Of a stretch of 64,000 nucleotides of DNA, positions 51,935 to 60,506 are shown piece after piece. Below the pieces are notes generated by a model that had not been told where the DNA came from, did no database searches, and was given only the letters and a program-made list of their open reading frames with translations. Position 1 is the stretch's first letter; the number at the start of each line of letters is the position of its first letter. Location of the stretch: the NCBI GenBank assembly GCA_035760665.1, contig DASTSN010000104.1:1-64000 (forward strand), read 5' to 3'. The DNA comes from DASTSN01 sp035760665. GTDB taxonomy: Bacteria; Bacteroidota; Bacteroidia; Chitinophagales; Chitinophagaceae. Made by a program: the position numbers and the translations under genes.

Positions 51935-51965
51935 AGGTCGTCTGTTTCTACAGAGGGCCTTTTTT
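51935..51965 (+). terminator. Terminator of the putative small RNA
   Basis: AGG-(TCG)-TCTGT (51935-51945) and ACAGA-(GGG)-CCT (51950-51960) form an interrupted stem with a 4-nt loop followed by T's (51960-51965). Confidence 0.6.
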
Positions 51966-52050
51966 ATTGCCCCTAAGATAACGACAAAACTAATCCCTGG
52001 TACAAATGCCCTGAATTTTTTAGGCGTGGATTCCTGTTCGCACTCAATAA

Positions 52051-52266
52051 TTCTTATTTCTCTTTACAAGGGCTGGCAACGTAATTCCTGTATTCTTCGA
52101 TAGTAGTAGTAAAGTAATTTTATATGAAACGATCTTCCCTTTTTTCAACAGCTGCGATAGTGCTGCTGCCGGCGCCTCGTACAGCCACATCTTTTCAGCG
52201 GCAGGTTCGTACCCTTATCATAGCTCTTACCACTCAGGTATGACAGGCACGGTGTCTGTAAACTAA
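52051..52266 (+). pseudogene. Decayed plastocyanin-like cupredoxin gene
   Basis: One frame reads without stops from 52051 to the TAA at 52264-52266. Its end, FNSCDSAAAGASYSHIF then SAAGSYPYHSSYHSGMTGTVSVN, is the C-terminus of plastocyanin-type copper proteins (usually ..FNSGxIAAGxSYSHTF..GxYPYHCxxHxxMTGTVxV). The copper-ligand Cys is Ser here (YPYHSSYH), and the first His ligand region has become SKVILYE. The N-terminal half and signal peptide are missing, with a stop in frame at 52048. The family is recognised by eye from the C-terminal pattern. It is most likely an inactive relic of a blue copper electron carrier. Confidence 0.65.
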
Positions 52267-52362
52267 CAGCTGTTTTCTTCCGTTTATACATTTCATGAGC
52301 CAGTGCAGGATATTTGATTTCGCTTTAACAGCTTACCTGACTATTTTCATAAAAAACAGCCG

Positions 52363-53253
52363 GTGCAGCATGTAGAGTTTTTTCATAAAAAGCATTTTAC
52401 AGATAATTATCATCGCACTGCCCCGGCGGCGGCTCTGCAGCATTTTATAGACTTTTTCTGGGAGACAGATTTCGATGCATTATGGGATATCTTGCCCAAC
52501 GGCTTTTCCGATGTGTTGTTTCCAAATGTTGGCTATACCTACCTCATCAACCTGGCAAATCCGTTTGTGATGCAGGTTGGAGAAACAAAATTTGAAATGA
52601 AGTCGGATGGTTTCTTGCCAAGGCATAAAGCTATTGAATGCTATCACCGCCCCGGCAACCGGCTGTTTGGTGTCAAATTCCGAATAGCACCGGTTCTTTT
52701 TGAAAAGAAAGTCAATTTTGCCGAATACCGGCACTACATTTTTCCCTTGAGCTACCTGATTGAATCGCGTATTGTTCAAGGTGTAAAAACTGCCGGTTCG
52801 TTTTGTGATCGGGTAACCTTGTTGAATCATTATTTTACCAGGATGATTAAGCAACATGCCGGTTCTTTACCTTCTGTGGATATCGTTAGAGAAATATTAC
52901 ACTGCTGCGAGCAGGACTTACATTTTAATGTACCTGTAAAAAAACTTGCTGAACAGTATGGAATTTCAACCAGGACCTTGCAGCGGTATTTTGAATCAGC
53001 TACGAGCCTTAGTACCAAAGGAGCCTTACAAATACTTCGTATCCGGAAAGCAGCGGACCAGCTGGCTAACAGGCCCGGCGAATTCGATTTTACGGATTAT
53101 GGGTATTACGATTACAGTCATTTCTACAAACACTTACGCCGTTTTTTCAACAGGGAAACGCTGGAGTCGCTGCAACTTCCGGCTGCCTTGTTAAAGGATG
53201 CGAAACGAACAACGGCTGGAAATAATCTGCCGTTGCCTGCCCTGCTTGCTTAA
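52363..53253 (+). CDS. AraC-family transcriptional regulator
   Basis: The 296-residue protein ends with an AraC-type HTH pair: FNVPVKKLAEQYGISTRTLQRYFESATSLSTKGALQILRIRKAADQLANRPGEFDFTDYGYYDYSHFYKHLRRFFN, with the characteristic second-helix YYDYSHFYKHLRRFF. The N-terminus (TAPAAALQHFIDFFWETDFDALWDILPNGFSDVLFP) is the DUF6597-type sensing domain. The start is GTG at 52363, since no ATG is in frame after the stop at 52315. Regulated genes are unknown. Its stop overlaps the convergent receptor gene by 4 bp. The decayed cupredoxin gene lies directly upstream. Confidence 0.88.
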   Translation: MQHVEFFHKKHFTDNYHRTAPAAALQHFIDFFWETDFDALWDILPNGFSDVLFPNVGYTYLINLANPFVMQVGETKFEMKSDGFLPRHKAIECYHRPGNRLFGVKFRIAPVLFEKKVNFAEYRHYIFPLSYLIESRIVQGVKTAGSFCDRVTLLNHYFTRMIKQHAGSLPSVDIVREILHCCEQDLHFNVPVKKLAEQYGISTRTLQRYFESATSLSTKGALQILRIRKAADQLANRPGEFDFTDYGYYDYSHFYKHLRRFFNRETLESLQLPAALLKDAKRTTAGNNLPLPALLA

Positions 53254-55703
53254 TTTCCTGCACGTTGACGTTCCTCTTCTGAACCGGTTGTTCGACGGCG
53301 AGCCTGGGCAACCGTTTTTTTACCAAACCGGTAGGTGAAGCTGATTGTCGCAACACGGGTTTCGCGGTAGGCATGCCATTTCTCTATGTAGTTATTGTAG
53401 GTGATGGTGGCCCTGGGTAAATTGGTCCAGAAAATATCGGTAACACTTAAACGAAAAGTGCCTTTTCCCTGGAATGCTGTTTTTTGTACACCAGTAGCAA
53501 TGCCCCACTGCGGTTTGGAAACCATAAAGCCATATTGCCCTCCGGAACTGAAATTGCCGTTTAATTCTGCATTCCAGCCTTTACTCAGTGTGAACGTATT
53601 ATTGCTGCGGATGTCAACTGCCGGTTTTCCATTATTGAGTGTAGTGCCGCCGAGGTATCCGTTGTAGTGGTTGTAATAAATATTGCCATTATTAACCATA
53701 TTCCACCACTTCCTCAGGCGAACCGGCGCTGCAATCGTTAATCCAAAATAATCAGATGAGGCAAGATTGATTGGAATCTGGACGGTGACATTATCTGCCG
53801 ATGGTATATTGGGAAAAACATCTTTGAACCGTACAATGGCGATGTTCTGGTCGTTTTTTGTATGGCTGTAGCCCAAGGTAAAATTCAGGTTTTTCAGGTT
53901 ATAATTCAATTCGTAGGACCAGGTAAACTGTGGCAGTAATCCCGGCGAGCCGGTAGCATAAGTCGTTACATCAATTAAAAACAGGAAGGGGTTCAGCATG
54001 CCATAACCTGGCCGGTCAATACGCCGGCTGACGGAAACACCCAGTGTTTGATCTTCCTTGAGCTTATAATTAAAAAAAGCGCTGGGGAATACCTGAAAAT
54101 AGCTGGAATCCCAATGGATATTCCCGTTTTCCTGGAAAGTTTTTACATTGGTTTGCTCACCACGCAATCCCACCTGGAAATTGAAATGCTTATACTCCTG
54201 GGCGAAGTTCACGTAAGCGGCATTGTTGTTTTCCTTGTACAGGAAATGATTGGTTTTGTTGATATCATTTTTGGGCGTGCCATCACTCACATCATAAAAC
54301 TTTGCATCATTATCGCTGGACACAAAGCTGAGCTTAAATCCGGCTTCCAGTTTCGCTCCTTTCCTAAGCGGATTTATATAATCGGTTTTCCATGTGGTGA
54401 AATGGAGGTTGCCGGTCTGGTCGCCATCCAGTACATAGTCTGGTTGTAATGACGTGCCGTCAAGCTTGTAATATTTGGTGGCCGACGTGGATAATGAAGT
54501 AGAATGAAAGGAACCATAATCCACATCCGTGGTGATTTCTTTGCCCAGGGAATCAAAGCTGTGTTTTAGATTAATATTCGCCACGGTATTGCTGGATCCG
54601 TCGTTGTTGGTGGAGGCTGTCTGGAATGTAGAGGCCTTTTGATGCTGGTCATCAATCACAATTGAATTATTGCTTCCCGTTCTGTCAAACGTGTAAAAAT
54701 TGCTGTTTACGACAAAGCCGATGATTGTTTTTTTGCTGGCAAAATAATCCATACCCAGCCGGGCGGCGTGCGAACTGAAGGGGAGTTTTCCAAAATTATC
54801 TTTCAGATCACCACCGCTGAAAACGGCATTTGTATAAAAATTCCGGTCCAGGATCAGGTGATTTAATCCTAACCGGTAGGCATAGTTGTAGTTTCCAAAC
54901 AGGTTGATTTTCTTATTGCGGTAGTTAAATGTGGTTCCTGCATTGGCTTTGGGATACACACCCTGTCCATAACCGGCGGTAAATGTTCCGTTGGCACCCA
55001 GCCGCTGGTCTTTTTTCATGCGGATATCAATAATGCCGGCGTTGCCAGAAGCATCATATTTTGCCGATGGGTTGGTGATGATGTCAATGCGTTCAATAGC
55101 GCCGGAAGGCAGGCCCCGCAGGTAATTTGCCAGGTCCGTTCCGCTCATAGGAGTGGGCTTGCCATCTATCATAATGATGACGCCCTGCTTACCTCGCAGG
55201 CTGATAGCATCATTCTGGTCCACCAGCACACCTGGTGAACGCTCCAGCACTTCCATAGCAGAACTGCCGGCATTGACAATGCTATTGTCAACATTTACTA
55301 CAATACGGTCGTTCAGCTTTTGAATAAAAGGTTTTTTTGCCGTTACTACCACCTCGCTGAGTGCTGACGATTTTTCTGCCAGCGTAATGGGTAAAAGCTC
55401 CACCGCCGGTTGATTTTCACTTAATGAAAATGCTTGCGAGTAGGAGGTTGTATAATTTACCAGGCTGGCTTTGATGCGATAGTTGCCGGCAGGAATACCT
55501 TCAAAAACGGCAAAACCTTTATCATCACTCAATGCGGCTTTCACAAGGGCGGAATCTGATACCCGAATGATTTCTGCGGTTACACTTTCCAGCGGGGATT
55601 GCAGGGCTGATAAGATTTTTACAGTAACGGTTCCGCGAATAGTCTGCTGCCCGGTGGCTGCTATGCCTGCCATCAAGACCGCGGTTAAGAAAATCAGTTT
55701 CAT
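53250..55703 (-). CDS. TonB-dependent receptor-like outer-membrane beta-barrel protein
   Basis: The 817-residue protein begins with a signal peptide (MKLIFLTAVLMAGIAATGQQ), then a carboxypeptidase-regulatory-like domain (residues about 20-110), a plug-like domain (VVVTAKKPFIQKLNDRIVVNVDNS, AMEVLERSPGVLVDQNDAISLRGKQGVIIMIDGKPTPMSG) and a long barrel region of aromatic-ended strands. This is the OMP_b-brl_3 type of TonB-like receptor, common in Bacteroidota and often of unknown substrate. No SusD partner is adjacent. The C-terminus continues beyond the usual terminal strand with a basic tail (TVAQARRRTTGSEEERQRAGN). Confidence 0.88.
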   Translation of the reverse strand: MKLIFLTAVLMAGIAATGQQTIRGTVTVKILSALQSPLESVTAEIIRVSDSALVKAALSDDKGFAVFEGIPAGNYRIKASLVNYTTSYSQAFSLSENQPAVELLPITLAEKSSALSEVVVTAKKPFIQKLNDRIVVNVDNSIVNAGSSAMEVLERSPGVLVDQNDAISLRGKQGVIIMIDGKPTPMSGTDLANYLRGLPSGAIERIDIITNPSAKYDASGNAGIIDIRMKKDQRLGANGTFTAGYGQGVYPKANAGTTFNYRNKKINLFGNYNYAYRLGLNHLILDRNFYTNAVFSGGDLKDNFGKLPFSSHAARLGMDYFASKKTIIGFVVNSNFYTFDRTGSNNSIVIDDQHQKASTFQTASTNNDGSSNTVANINLKHSFDSLGKEITTDVDYGSFHSTSLSTSATKYYKLDGTSLQPDYVLDGDQTGNLHFTTWKTDYINPLRKGAKLEAGFKLSFVSSDNDAKFYDVSDGTPKNDINKTNHFLYKENNNAAYVNFAQEYKHFNFQVGLRGEQTNVKTFQENGNIHWDSSYFQVFPSAFFNYKLKEDQTLGVSVSRRIDRPGYGMLNPFLFLIDVTTYATGSPGLLPQFTWSYELNYNLKNLNFTLGYSHTKNDQNIAIVRFKDVFPNIPSADNVTVQIPINLASSDYFGLTIAAPVRLRKWWNMVNNGNIYYNHYNGYLGGTTLNNGKPAVDIRSNNTFTLSKGWNAELNGNFSSGGQYGFMVSKPQWGIATGVQKTAFQGKGTFRLSVTDIFWTNLPRATITYNNYIEKWHAYRETRVATISFTYRFGKKTVAQARRRTTGSEEERQRAGN

Positions 55704-55710
55704 ACTTGCT

Positions 55711-55739
55711 CGTTTTGATTCAAAAATTCATCAAAAACG
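55711..55739. other. Inverted repeat in the leader of the TonB-like receptor gene
   Basis: CGTTTTGAT (55711-55719) and ATCAAAAACG (55730-55739) form a stem with one bulged base just upstream of the receptor ATG. It could be an operator or leader structure. Confidence 0.35.
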
Positions 55740-55837
55740 AACCATTTCGTAGTAAAATAGGATTAACTGTTACAGGCAAGCGATGAATGGGTAGGAAATG
55801 GTTAAGGCTTGTCGGATTTTTACATAAAACGGACCAC

Positions 55838-57586
55838 CTAATCTACCTTGATTACTGGGCTCAACTCCGAGATTCCGTTTTCGTTGATAGCCTGTATCCT
55901 GAAGTAGTAAGGAATTTCCCTGTCCATTCCTTTATAATAATATTCGTTACTGCTGTAAATTATGATGCAGTTGTATAATTTATCAGGGGCTGTACCAATA
56001 TAGATGTTATAGGCATAAGCATTATCTACCGGGCGCCACTTTAACCAGGCGCTGCGTTTGTCTTTCTCTGTGCGCAGTACAATGAAATCTTTGACGCCAT
56101 CTGGTTTTTCGCCATTGCCATTTCCGAAAACTCGCAGCCCGCTAATGGCAAACTTCCCGCCTGACATATGAATATTTTCCATTTTTAAAAACCGGGTTTG
56201 TACAGGCTGGGCCAGTTCAATGTAGTCGTGCGGGACATCTGTTTTATTAGCATGTTTATCTACCAGCAACGTCCATTTTTTTCCATCTGAAGAGGCATAA
56301 ATATTATACTGGTGATAAATACCGCTTACTTTTCCCAGGTATGAAGAATCAATGTCCTGGTCGGCATAGTTAATCTGTATCGCGTTTACGGTGCAGGTTT
56401 TTCCGAGATCAGTTTGTATCCATTCCCCCTTGTTGCCGCTGGCAGCGCTCCAGTAGGTTTTAATATTTTCGTCAACGGCAAAATTGGGTTCGTAATTCCC
56501 ATATGTGGAGGATACGCTAACGGGTTTGTTATAATTCAGCAGCATCCAGCCTGTAAAACGGCTTTTCAGGTGATCTTCCGGGCCGGTGGGTAAATAAGTG
56601 GGATAATCGCCAAATGCCTGGCTGGCGTACAATACCCCATCACGGTCAAAACCTGCCGGCCAGAGCCCCAGCCTTCTTTCAAAATTGTTTTTTACAGAAA
56701 TAGCGATTGTAGAAATATGCCAGTAGTTATTCCATTTGTCCTGGAAAGTGGCGCCATGTCCCGCACCCCTGGCAAATCCGCCGGGTTTCCAAGAAAATGG
56801 CATGGGCTGTGGCGTAAAAGGCCCCAGCGGTCCGTCGCCGACTACTACACCATCAGCATAACCACTGAATTCGGTACCCGGTGCACCATACTGCAGGTAA
56901 TACTTGCCGTTATGTTTTGTCATCCAGGCTCCCTCAATAAAAGGATCCAAAAATGTATTGTCTGAATATTCTCCAAAACGTTGCCAGCCATAGCGCCAGT
57001 CTTCCAGGAAATACAATTCCTTGCGGGCGCCAAGGGGCTGAAAGGTTTTCCGGTTCATCTCCACTCCGTAAACCGGGTAGCGGTTGCTGCTGCCATTATA
57101 CATGTATAATTTACCGTCATCATCCACAAAAAAATCAGGATCCCAACCGCCGATTGCTAATGAATCAATTGCTTCTTTCCATTCATTGGCTTTAGGATTC
57201 GTGCTCATCCAAATGGGAAAATTGCTCGTATAGGTAGAACCAAAAACCAGCAGCGTATCACCCTGCACCCATACAGCCGGTGCACAAAGGTCGTCGTAAA
57301 CATGATGGTAAGGTTTCAGAAACGAGCGGGATATAAAATGCCAGTTGGTCAAATCACTGCTCCACCAGTAACCCCACTGGTTGGTGGAGAAAAGATAATA
57401 ATCGCCTTTGTACATCACGATAACCGGATCAGCTGTTGCACGATGACGGCCCCATTCCGAAAAATTGGGTATGGGAGTATAACCATAATCAAGGTTCATA
57501 GGGTTGCAATAAGTACGCTGGGTTGGCTGGCTCATCAATCCGTTGTAAAAAAGCAGCAGCAGGAAGGACAATATAAAGGGGCGCAT
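55838..57586 (-). CDS. Glycoside hydrolase family 43 protein with discoidin and fibronectin-like domains
   Basis: The 582-residue protein starts with a signal peptide (MRPFILSFLLLLFYNGLMSQ). A GH43 five-bladed catalytic domain occupies about residues 25-335: the general-base Asp is in HRATADPVIVMYKGDYYLFST, the pKa-modulating Asp in IGGWDPDFFVDDDG, and the acid Glu in FIEGAWMTKHNGKYYL. A discoidin/F5-8 type carbohydrate-binding domain follows (KPVSVSSTYGNYEPNFAVDENIKTYWSAASGNKGEWIQTDLG, about 345-470) and a fibronectin type III-like end. The enzyme probably cleaves arabino- or xylo-oligosaccharides in the periplasm or on the cell surface; exact specificity is open. A receptor gene lies downstream but no SusD or sugar regulator is adjacent. 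Confidence 0.87.
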   Translation of the reverse strand: MRPFILSFLLLLFYNGLMSQPTQRTYCNPMNLDYGYTPIPNFSEWGRHRATADPVIVMYKGDYYLFSTNQWGYWWSSDLTNWHFISRSFLKPYHHVYDDLCAPAVWVQGDTLLVFGSTYTSNFPIWMSTNPKANEWKEAIDSLAIGGWDPDFFVDDDGKLYMYNGSSNRYPVYGVEMNRKTFQPLGARKELYFLEDWRYGWQRFGEYSDNTFLDPFIEGAWMTKHNGKYYLQYGAPGTEFSGYADGVVVGDGPLGPFTPQPMPFSWKPGGFARGAGHGATFQDKWNNYWHISTIAISVKNNFERRLGLWPAGFDRDGVLYASQAFGDYPTYLPTGPEDHLKSRFTGWMLLNYNKPVSVSSTYGNYEPNFAVDENIKTYWSAASGNKGEWIQTDLGKTCTVNAIQINYADQDIDSSYLGKVSGIYHQYNIYASSDGKKWTLLVDKHANKTDVPHDYIELAQPVQTRFLKMENIHMSGGKFAISGLRVFGNGNGEKPDGVKDFIVLRTEKDKRSAWLKWRPVDNAYAYNIYIGTAPDKLYNCIIIYSSNEYYYKGMDREIPYYFRIQAINENGISELSPVIKVD

Positions 57587-57669
57587 AAAACAGCAAGCAG
57601 GTTAAAATGAATTGATTTTAATTGCCTGCTAAAGGTACCAGATTCCATTTTTACGGTGAAGTAAAATAC

Positions 57670-57694
57670 AAGAGCCGCTCGTTTACGGAGCGGC
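57670..57694 (-). terminator. Probable terminator of the OmpA gene
   Basis: GCCGCTC (57674-57680) and GAGCGGC (57688-57694) form a perfect 7-bp stem with a 7-nt loop. On the minus strand the tail is CTCTTGTATTTT, only moderately T-rich. Confidence 0.6.
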
Positions 57695-57722
57695 CCTGTA
57701 AAAAATATAAACGGTGTGATAA

Positions 57723-58592
57723 TTAGTTCTGCTTTGTTTCCAGCAGTTTGAAGAACTGATCCAGTTGCGGAAGGATTACAATTCTTGTTCTGCGGTTTGC
57801 TGCGCGGCCTTCTTTACTGTCGTTTGAAGCAACCGGCTGGTATTCGCTGCGTCCTGCAGCAGCCATTTTAGCCGGATCAAGACCGTACTGGTTTTGTAAA
57901 ATACGTACAACAGCAGTCGCACGTTTTACACTCAGGTCCCAGTTATCAAGCAAATCGCCATGGCGATAGGGTACATTGTCTGTATGTCCTTCTACCATGA
58001 ACTCGATATCGGGCTGATTTTTCAACACAGTTGCCACTTTGCCCAGCACTTCTTTTGCCTGGTTGGTTACTACGTAGCTGCCGCTGTTAAAGAGGAGTTT
58101 ATCAGAAATGTCGATATATACTACACCTTTATCCACTTTGATGTTGATGTCCTGGTCATCCAGGTTACCGATAGCGCCTTTCAGGTTCATCACCAGCGCC
58201 ATATTCAGCGAATCTTTACGGGCCATGGATTGTTGCAGTGTTTGGATATAGGCATCTTTAGCGCCAATATTTTCCAGCGATTTTTTGATGCTTTCAGCCT
58301 GTTGTGAAGAAATTACAGACAGATCCTGCAGTTGTTTTAAAGCCTGGGTATTGTTTTCTTTTAAAAATGCAATTTGATTTTTCAGGTTGTCAATGTCGTT
58401 CTGCAGGCCTTGGTTTTTTCTTTCGGCTTCCGCTTTCCCGTCATTACAATTACTCAGGTCACTTTGCAGTTGTGTGTACTTTGTGTTCAGGTCATTGTAT
58501 TTTGCCTGTTCAGCCTTAAATTTTTTGGTGCTCACACAGGAAAATAAAACCAGTGAGCATGCAGCAATCATTGCAGTAAATTTAAACTTCAT
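57723..58592 (-). CDS. OmpA-family lipoprotein with coiled coil
   Basis: The 289-residue protein begins with a lipoprotein signal (MKFKFTAMIAACSLVLFSC, lipobox Cys at about 19). Residues 25-130 form a coiled coil (KAEQAKYNDLNTKYTQLQSDLSN, LKNQIAFLKENNTQALKQLQDL). The C-terminal OmpA domain binds peptidoglycan (LLFNSGSYVVTNQAKEVLGKV, VEGHTDNVPY, LSVKRATAVVRIL, GRSEYQPVASNDSKEGRAANRRTRIVI). Such proteins tether the outer membrane to the cell wall. The ATG at 58592 starts the signal peptide; the upstream extension is not conserved. It is a single-gene unit. Confidence 0.93.
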   Translation of the reverse strand: MKFKFTAMIAACSLVLFSCVSTKKFKAEQAKYNDLNTKYTQLQSDLSNCNDGKAEAERKNQGLQNDIDNLKNQIAFLKENNTQALKQLQDLSVISSQQAESIKKSLENIGAKDAYIQTLQQSMARKDSLNMALVMNLKGAIGNLDDQDINIKVDKGVVYIDISDKLLFNSGSYVVTNQAKEVLGKVATVLKNQPDIEFMVEGHTDNVPYRHGDLLDNWDLSVKRATAVVRILQNQYGLDPAKMAAAGRSEYQPVASNDSKEGRAANRRTRIVILPQLDQFFKLLETKQN

Positions 58593-58953
58593 AACTTGGA
58601 GTTTTTTAATGAATAATACCCTTCCTCTTCGCTTGGACAGCAACCATGTTAAACAAGGTTTGCAAAGTTAATCCAAACTTGCCCAATTTTAAGCTATCCT
58701 GTCTAAAACACTGTTAATTACCCAAAGACATGCCAAATATTTAACAGGATAGGACAAATTTTAAGAATTATTGATGTTTAACGGCAACGAATGGTTGAAA
58801 ATTATTATTTGTTTTGGCTAACATAGATTGCTTTGTAAAAAGATTTATTAATGATTCAAAGCGGACTCATAGATAATAGAAAATTGGAAAAATGGTAAAA
58901 AATTTATCCGGCAGTTTTTTACTTGTAACATTGCCGTGCTTATGAATTGAATT
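58593..58953. other. Intergenic region, 361 bp
   Basis: No gene is seen. It holds the promoter of the OmpA gene (minus, 58663-58670) and a pair of long inverted repeats: CTATCCTGT (58694-58702) and ACAGGATAG (58744-58752), with CTGTTAA (58711-58717) and TTAACAG (58741-58747) inside. The start region of the GH25 gene has only a partial -7 match (TAACATTG near 58927). Confidence 0.5.
58663..58670 (-). promoter_or_regulatory. -7 promoter element of the OmpA gene
   Basis: The minus strand reads TAACTTTG, an exact TAnnTTTG match, giving a leader of about 65 nt to ATG 58592. No -33 element is evident. Confidence 0.4.
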
Positions 58954-59724
58954 ATGGCTGCGAGAAAAATCTTTATACGGAAACGAAGCTTTGAACTGGT
59001 GGCGCTACTCTTTTTTGTGCTGCTGGTTAGTTGCCTAACATACTGGTGGTTTACTTACCGTCGTGCAAGAATGGTGAAATATCCCGCATTTGGTATCGAA
59101 ATTCCGGAAGTTTACCCGATTCATGGAATTGATGTGTCAAAGTATCAGCAACTGATTGCATGGGATGCTGTAAAAGCCATGCAGGTAAAAAAAGTGAAAC
59201 TTGGCTTTGCCTTTATCAAAGCCACCGAAGGAATTGGGAATATGGACAGCCAGTTTCGTCGCAACTGGGTCAAATCAAAACAGGCAGGTATTGTTCGCGG
59301 GGCGTATCATTTTTTTCTCGCCACCAAAGATGGGCGGTTGCAGGCCGAGAATTTTATTCGTGCAGTGAAGCTGGAAACCGGCGACTTGCCGCCCGTACTG
59401 GATATTGAGCAAACCTATGGTGTTCCTGTTGCTACGGTGCAAAATGAAGTGAAGGAGTGGTTACAGATTGTAGAAGAGTACTACGGTGTGAAGCCCATTA
59501 TTTACACCAATGTTGATTTTTATAATCGTAACCTCGGCCATGCTTTTGATGAGTATCCTTTATGGGTTGCCCACTATTACCAGCCCGATCAGCCAAGAAT
59601 CAAGCGCGACTGGGCATTTTGGCAACACAGCGAAGAAGGAAGAGTGAATGGTATTGCAAACAAGGTGGATTTTAATGTTTTTGCCGGCGATTCCCTGGAG
59701 TTCAAAAATATGCTGGTGCAATGA
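58954..59724 (+). CDS. GH25 lysozyme, membrane-anchored
   Basis: The 256-residue protein has a membrane segment near the N-terminus (about residues 14-33) and a GH25 muramidase domain: GIDVSKYQQLIAWDAVK is the family opening with catalytic Asp, KATEGIGNMDSQFRRNW, RGAYHFFLA, PPVLDIEQTYG with the second acidic pair, YTNVDFYNR and WQHSEEG. GH25 enzymes cut the N-acetylmuramic acid to N-acetylglucosamine bond of peptidoglycan. The enzyme is expected to face the periplasm. Two small membrane protein genes follow in the same direction. Confidence 0.92.
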   Translation: MAARKIFIRKRSFELVALLFFVLLVSCLTYWWFTYRRARMVKYPAFGIEIPEVYPIHGIDVSKYQQLIAWDAVKAMQVKKVKLGFAFIKATEGIGNMDSQFRRNWVKSKQAGIVRGAYHFFLATKDGRLQAENFIRAVKLETGDLPPVLDIEQTYGVPVATVQNEVKEWLQIVEEYYGVKPIIYTNVDFYNRNLGHAFDEYPLWVAHYYQPDQPRIKRDWAFWQHSEEGRVNGIANKVDFNVFAGDSLEFKNMLVQ

Positions 59725-59792
59725 ACTTACTGGCGTTGATTTTGTAAAACAGAATGCTGTAACTTAACGAGCATCCATTAACAACATTTTCC

Positions 59793-60020
59793 ATGGAACG
59801 AGGTTTTGATCCGGAAGTAGTCAGGTATTTTAAAAAAATCATGTCCTCTTTCTTCCTGGGCTTACTTTGGATGCTGACCAATGTAACCGCCGGCCTCTAT
59901 TTTGGACTGGCTTATCTGCAGCACGGGAAATGGAATTTAGCAAACCTGTTTTATTATTTTTTTGCAGTCATCAGCCTGTCTGCCCTGATCTGGTATTATT
60001 ACCGCACCTGGAAGAAGTAA
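59793..60020 (+). CDS. Small membrane protein (75 aa)
   Basis: The 75-residue protein has two hydrophobic segments (about residues 18-40 and 48-66), with a charged N-terminus (MERGFDPEVVRYFKK) and a basic tail (YYYRTWKK). It resembles small Bacteroidota membrane proteins of unknown function. It follows the GH25 gene by 68 bp and precedes another membrane protein gene, so a cell-envelope role is possible from context only. Confidence 0.75.
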   Translation: MERGFDPEVVRYFKKIMSSFFLGLLWMLTNVTAGLYFGLAYLQHGKWNLANLFYYFFAVISLSALIWYYYRTWKK

Positions 60021-60090
60021 CTTTTCTGACGCCTGTACGTTTGCAATAAAATGAATATATTACGAAAGTAATTTCAACAACGCTTATTGC

Positions 60091-60504
60091 ATGCAGCTAA
60101 AAAGAATCAGCCTGTGGTGTTTAATAACCGGAACACTCATTATCTGGACGATAAAATTTATCATCCGGCCTTTTCATTTATATGATCATTCTTTTCAACT
60201 GCTGCTGGGCGTAGCGCCTAATTTGCTGGGGGCTTTTCTTATACCATTTGGCGCCTGCTGGTTTTCTTCAAAAGAAAAGATCCGGTTTTCAAAGTTTTTT
60301 CGTGTTACGTCGCTGACAGATCTCCGCTTGCTATGCCTGGTGGGCTTTGTATTGCTGGTGATCAATGAATACCTGCAGCTGATACCAGTATTTCACCGCA
60401 CGTTTGATTATTTGGATATATTGTTTTCTGCTGTTGGTTTAACAGTCTCGTATATTGTATTTGGTAAATTACTCAGCCGGAAAGTGGTGAAATTCGAACA
60501 GTGA
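60091..60504 (+). CDS. Membrane protein (137 aa), VanZ-like features
   Basis: The 137-residue protein has four hydrophobic segments. The segment NEYLQLIPVFHRTFDYLDILFSAVGL recalls the VanZ-type motif (E..Q....R..D..D....G), a family of integral membrane proteins linked to antibiotic tolerance in Gram-positives but widespread as unannotated genes. Other details do not fix the family, so the assignment is tentative. It converges on the DUF4440-like gene with only 2 bp between stops. Confidence 0.65.
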   Translation: MQLKRISLWCLITGTLIIWTIKFIIRPFHLYDHSFQLLLGVAPNLLGAFLIPFGACWFSSKEKIRFSKFFRVTSLTDLRLLCLVGFVLLVINEYLQLIPVFHRTFDYLDILFSAVGLTVSYIVFGKLLSRKVVKFEQ

Positions 60505-60506
60505 AT

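Larger units (their letters stand above)
51803..51967 (+). ncRNA. Putative small RNA (about 165 nt)
   Basis: A consensus promoter precedes this stretch and a terminator-like hairpin ends it, but no convincing ORF lies between. The only ATG-initiated frame (from 51800, 34 codons) begins at or before the transcription start. Structure is visible: ATACAGT (51868-51874) and ACTGTAT (51879-51885) form a 7-bp stem. The 15-nt word GGCAAGCAATCGTTA occurs twice (51824-51838 and 51919-51933). No known RNA family (6S, tmRNA, SRP, RNase P) is recognised. It could instead encode a leaderless peptide or be a remnant. Confidence 0.45.

Noticed and set aside
52124..52243. ORF starting MKRSSLFSTAAIVLLPA that looks like a signal peptide
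   Set aside because: It is out of frame with the cupredoxin relic; the -1 frame reads the real family pattern through the same bases, so this is a coincidence.
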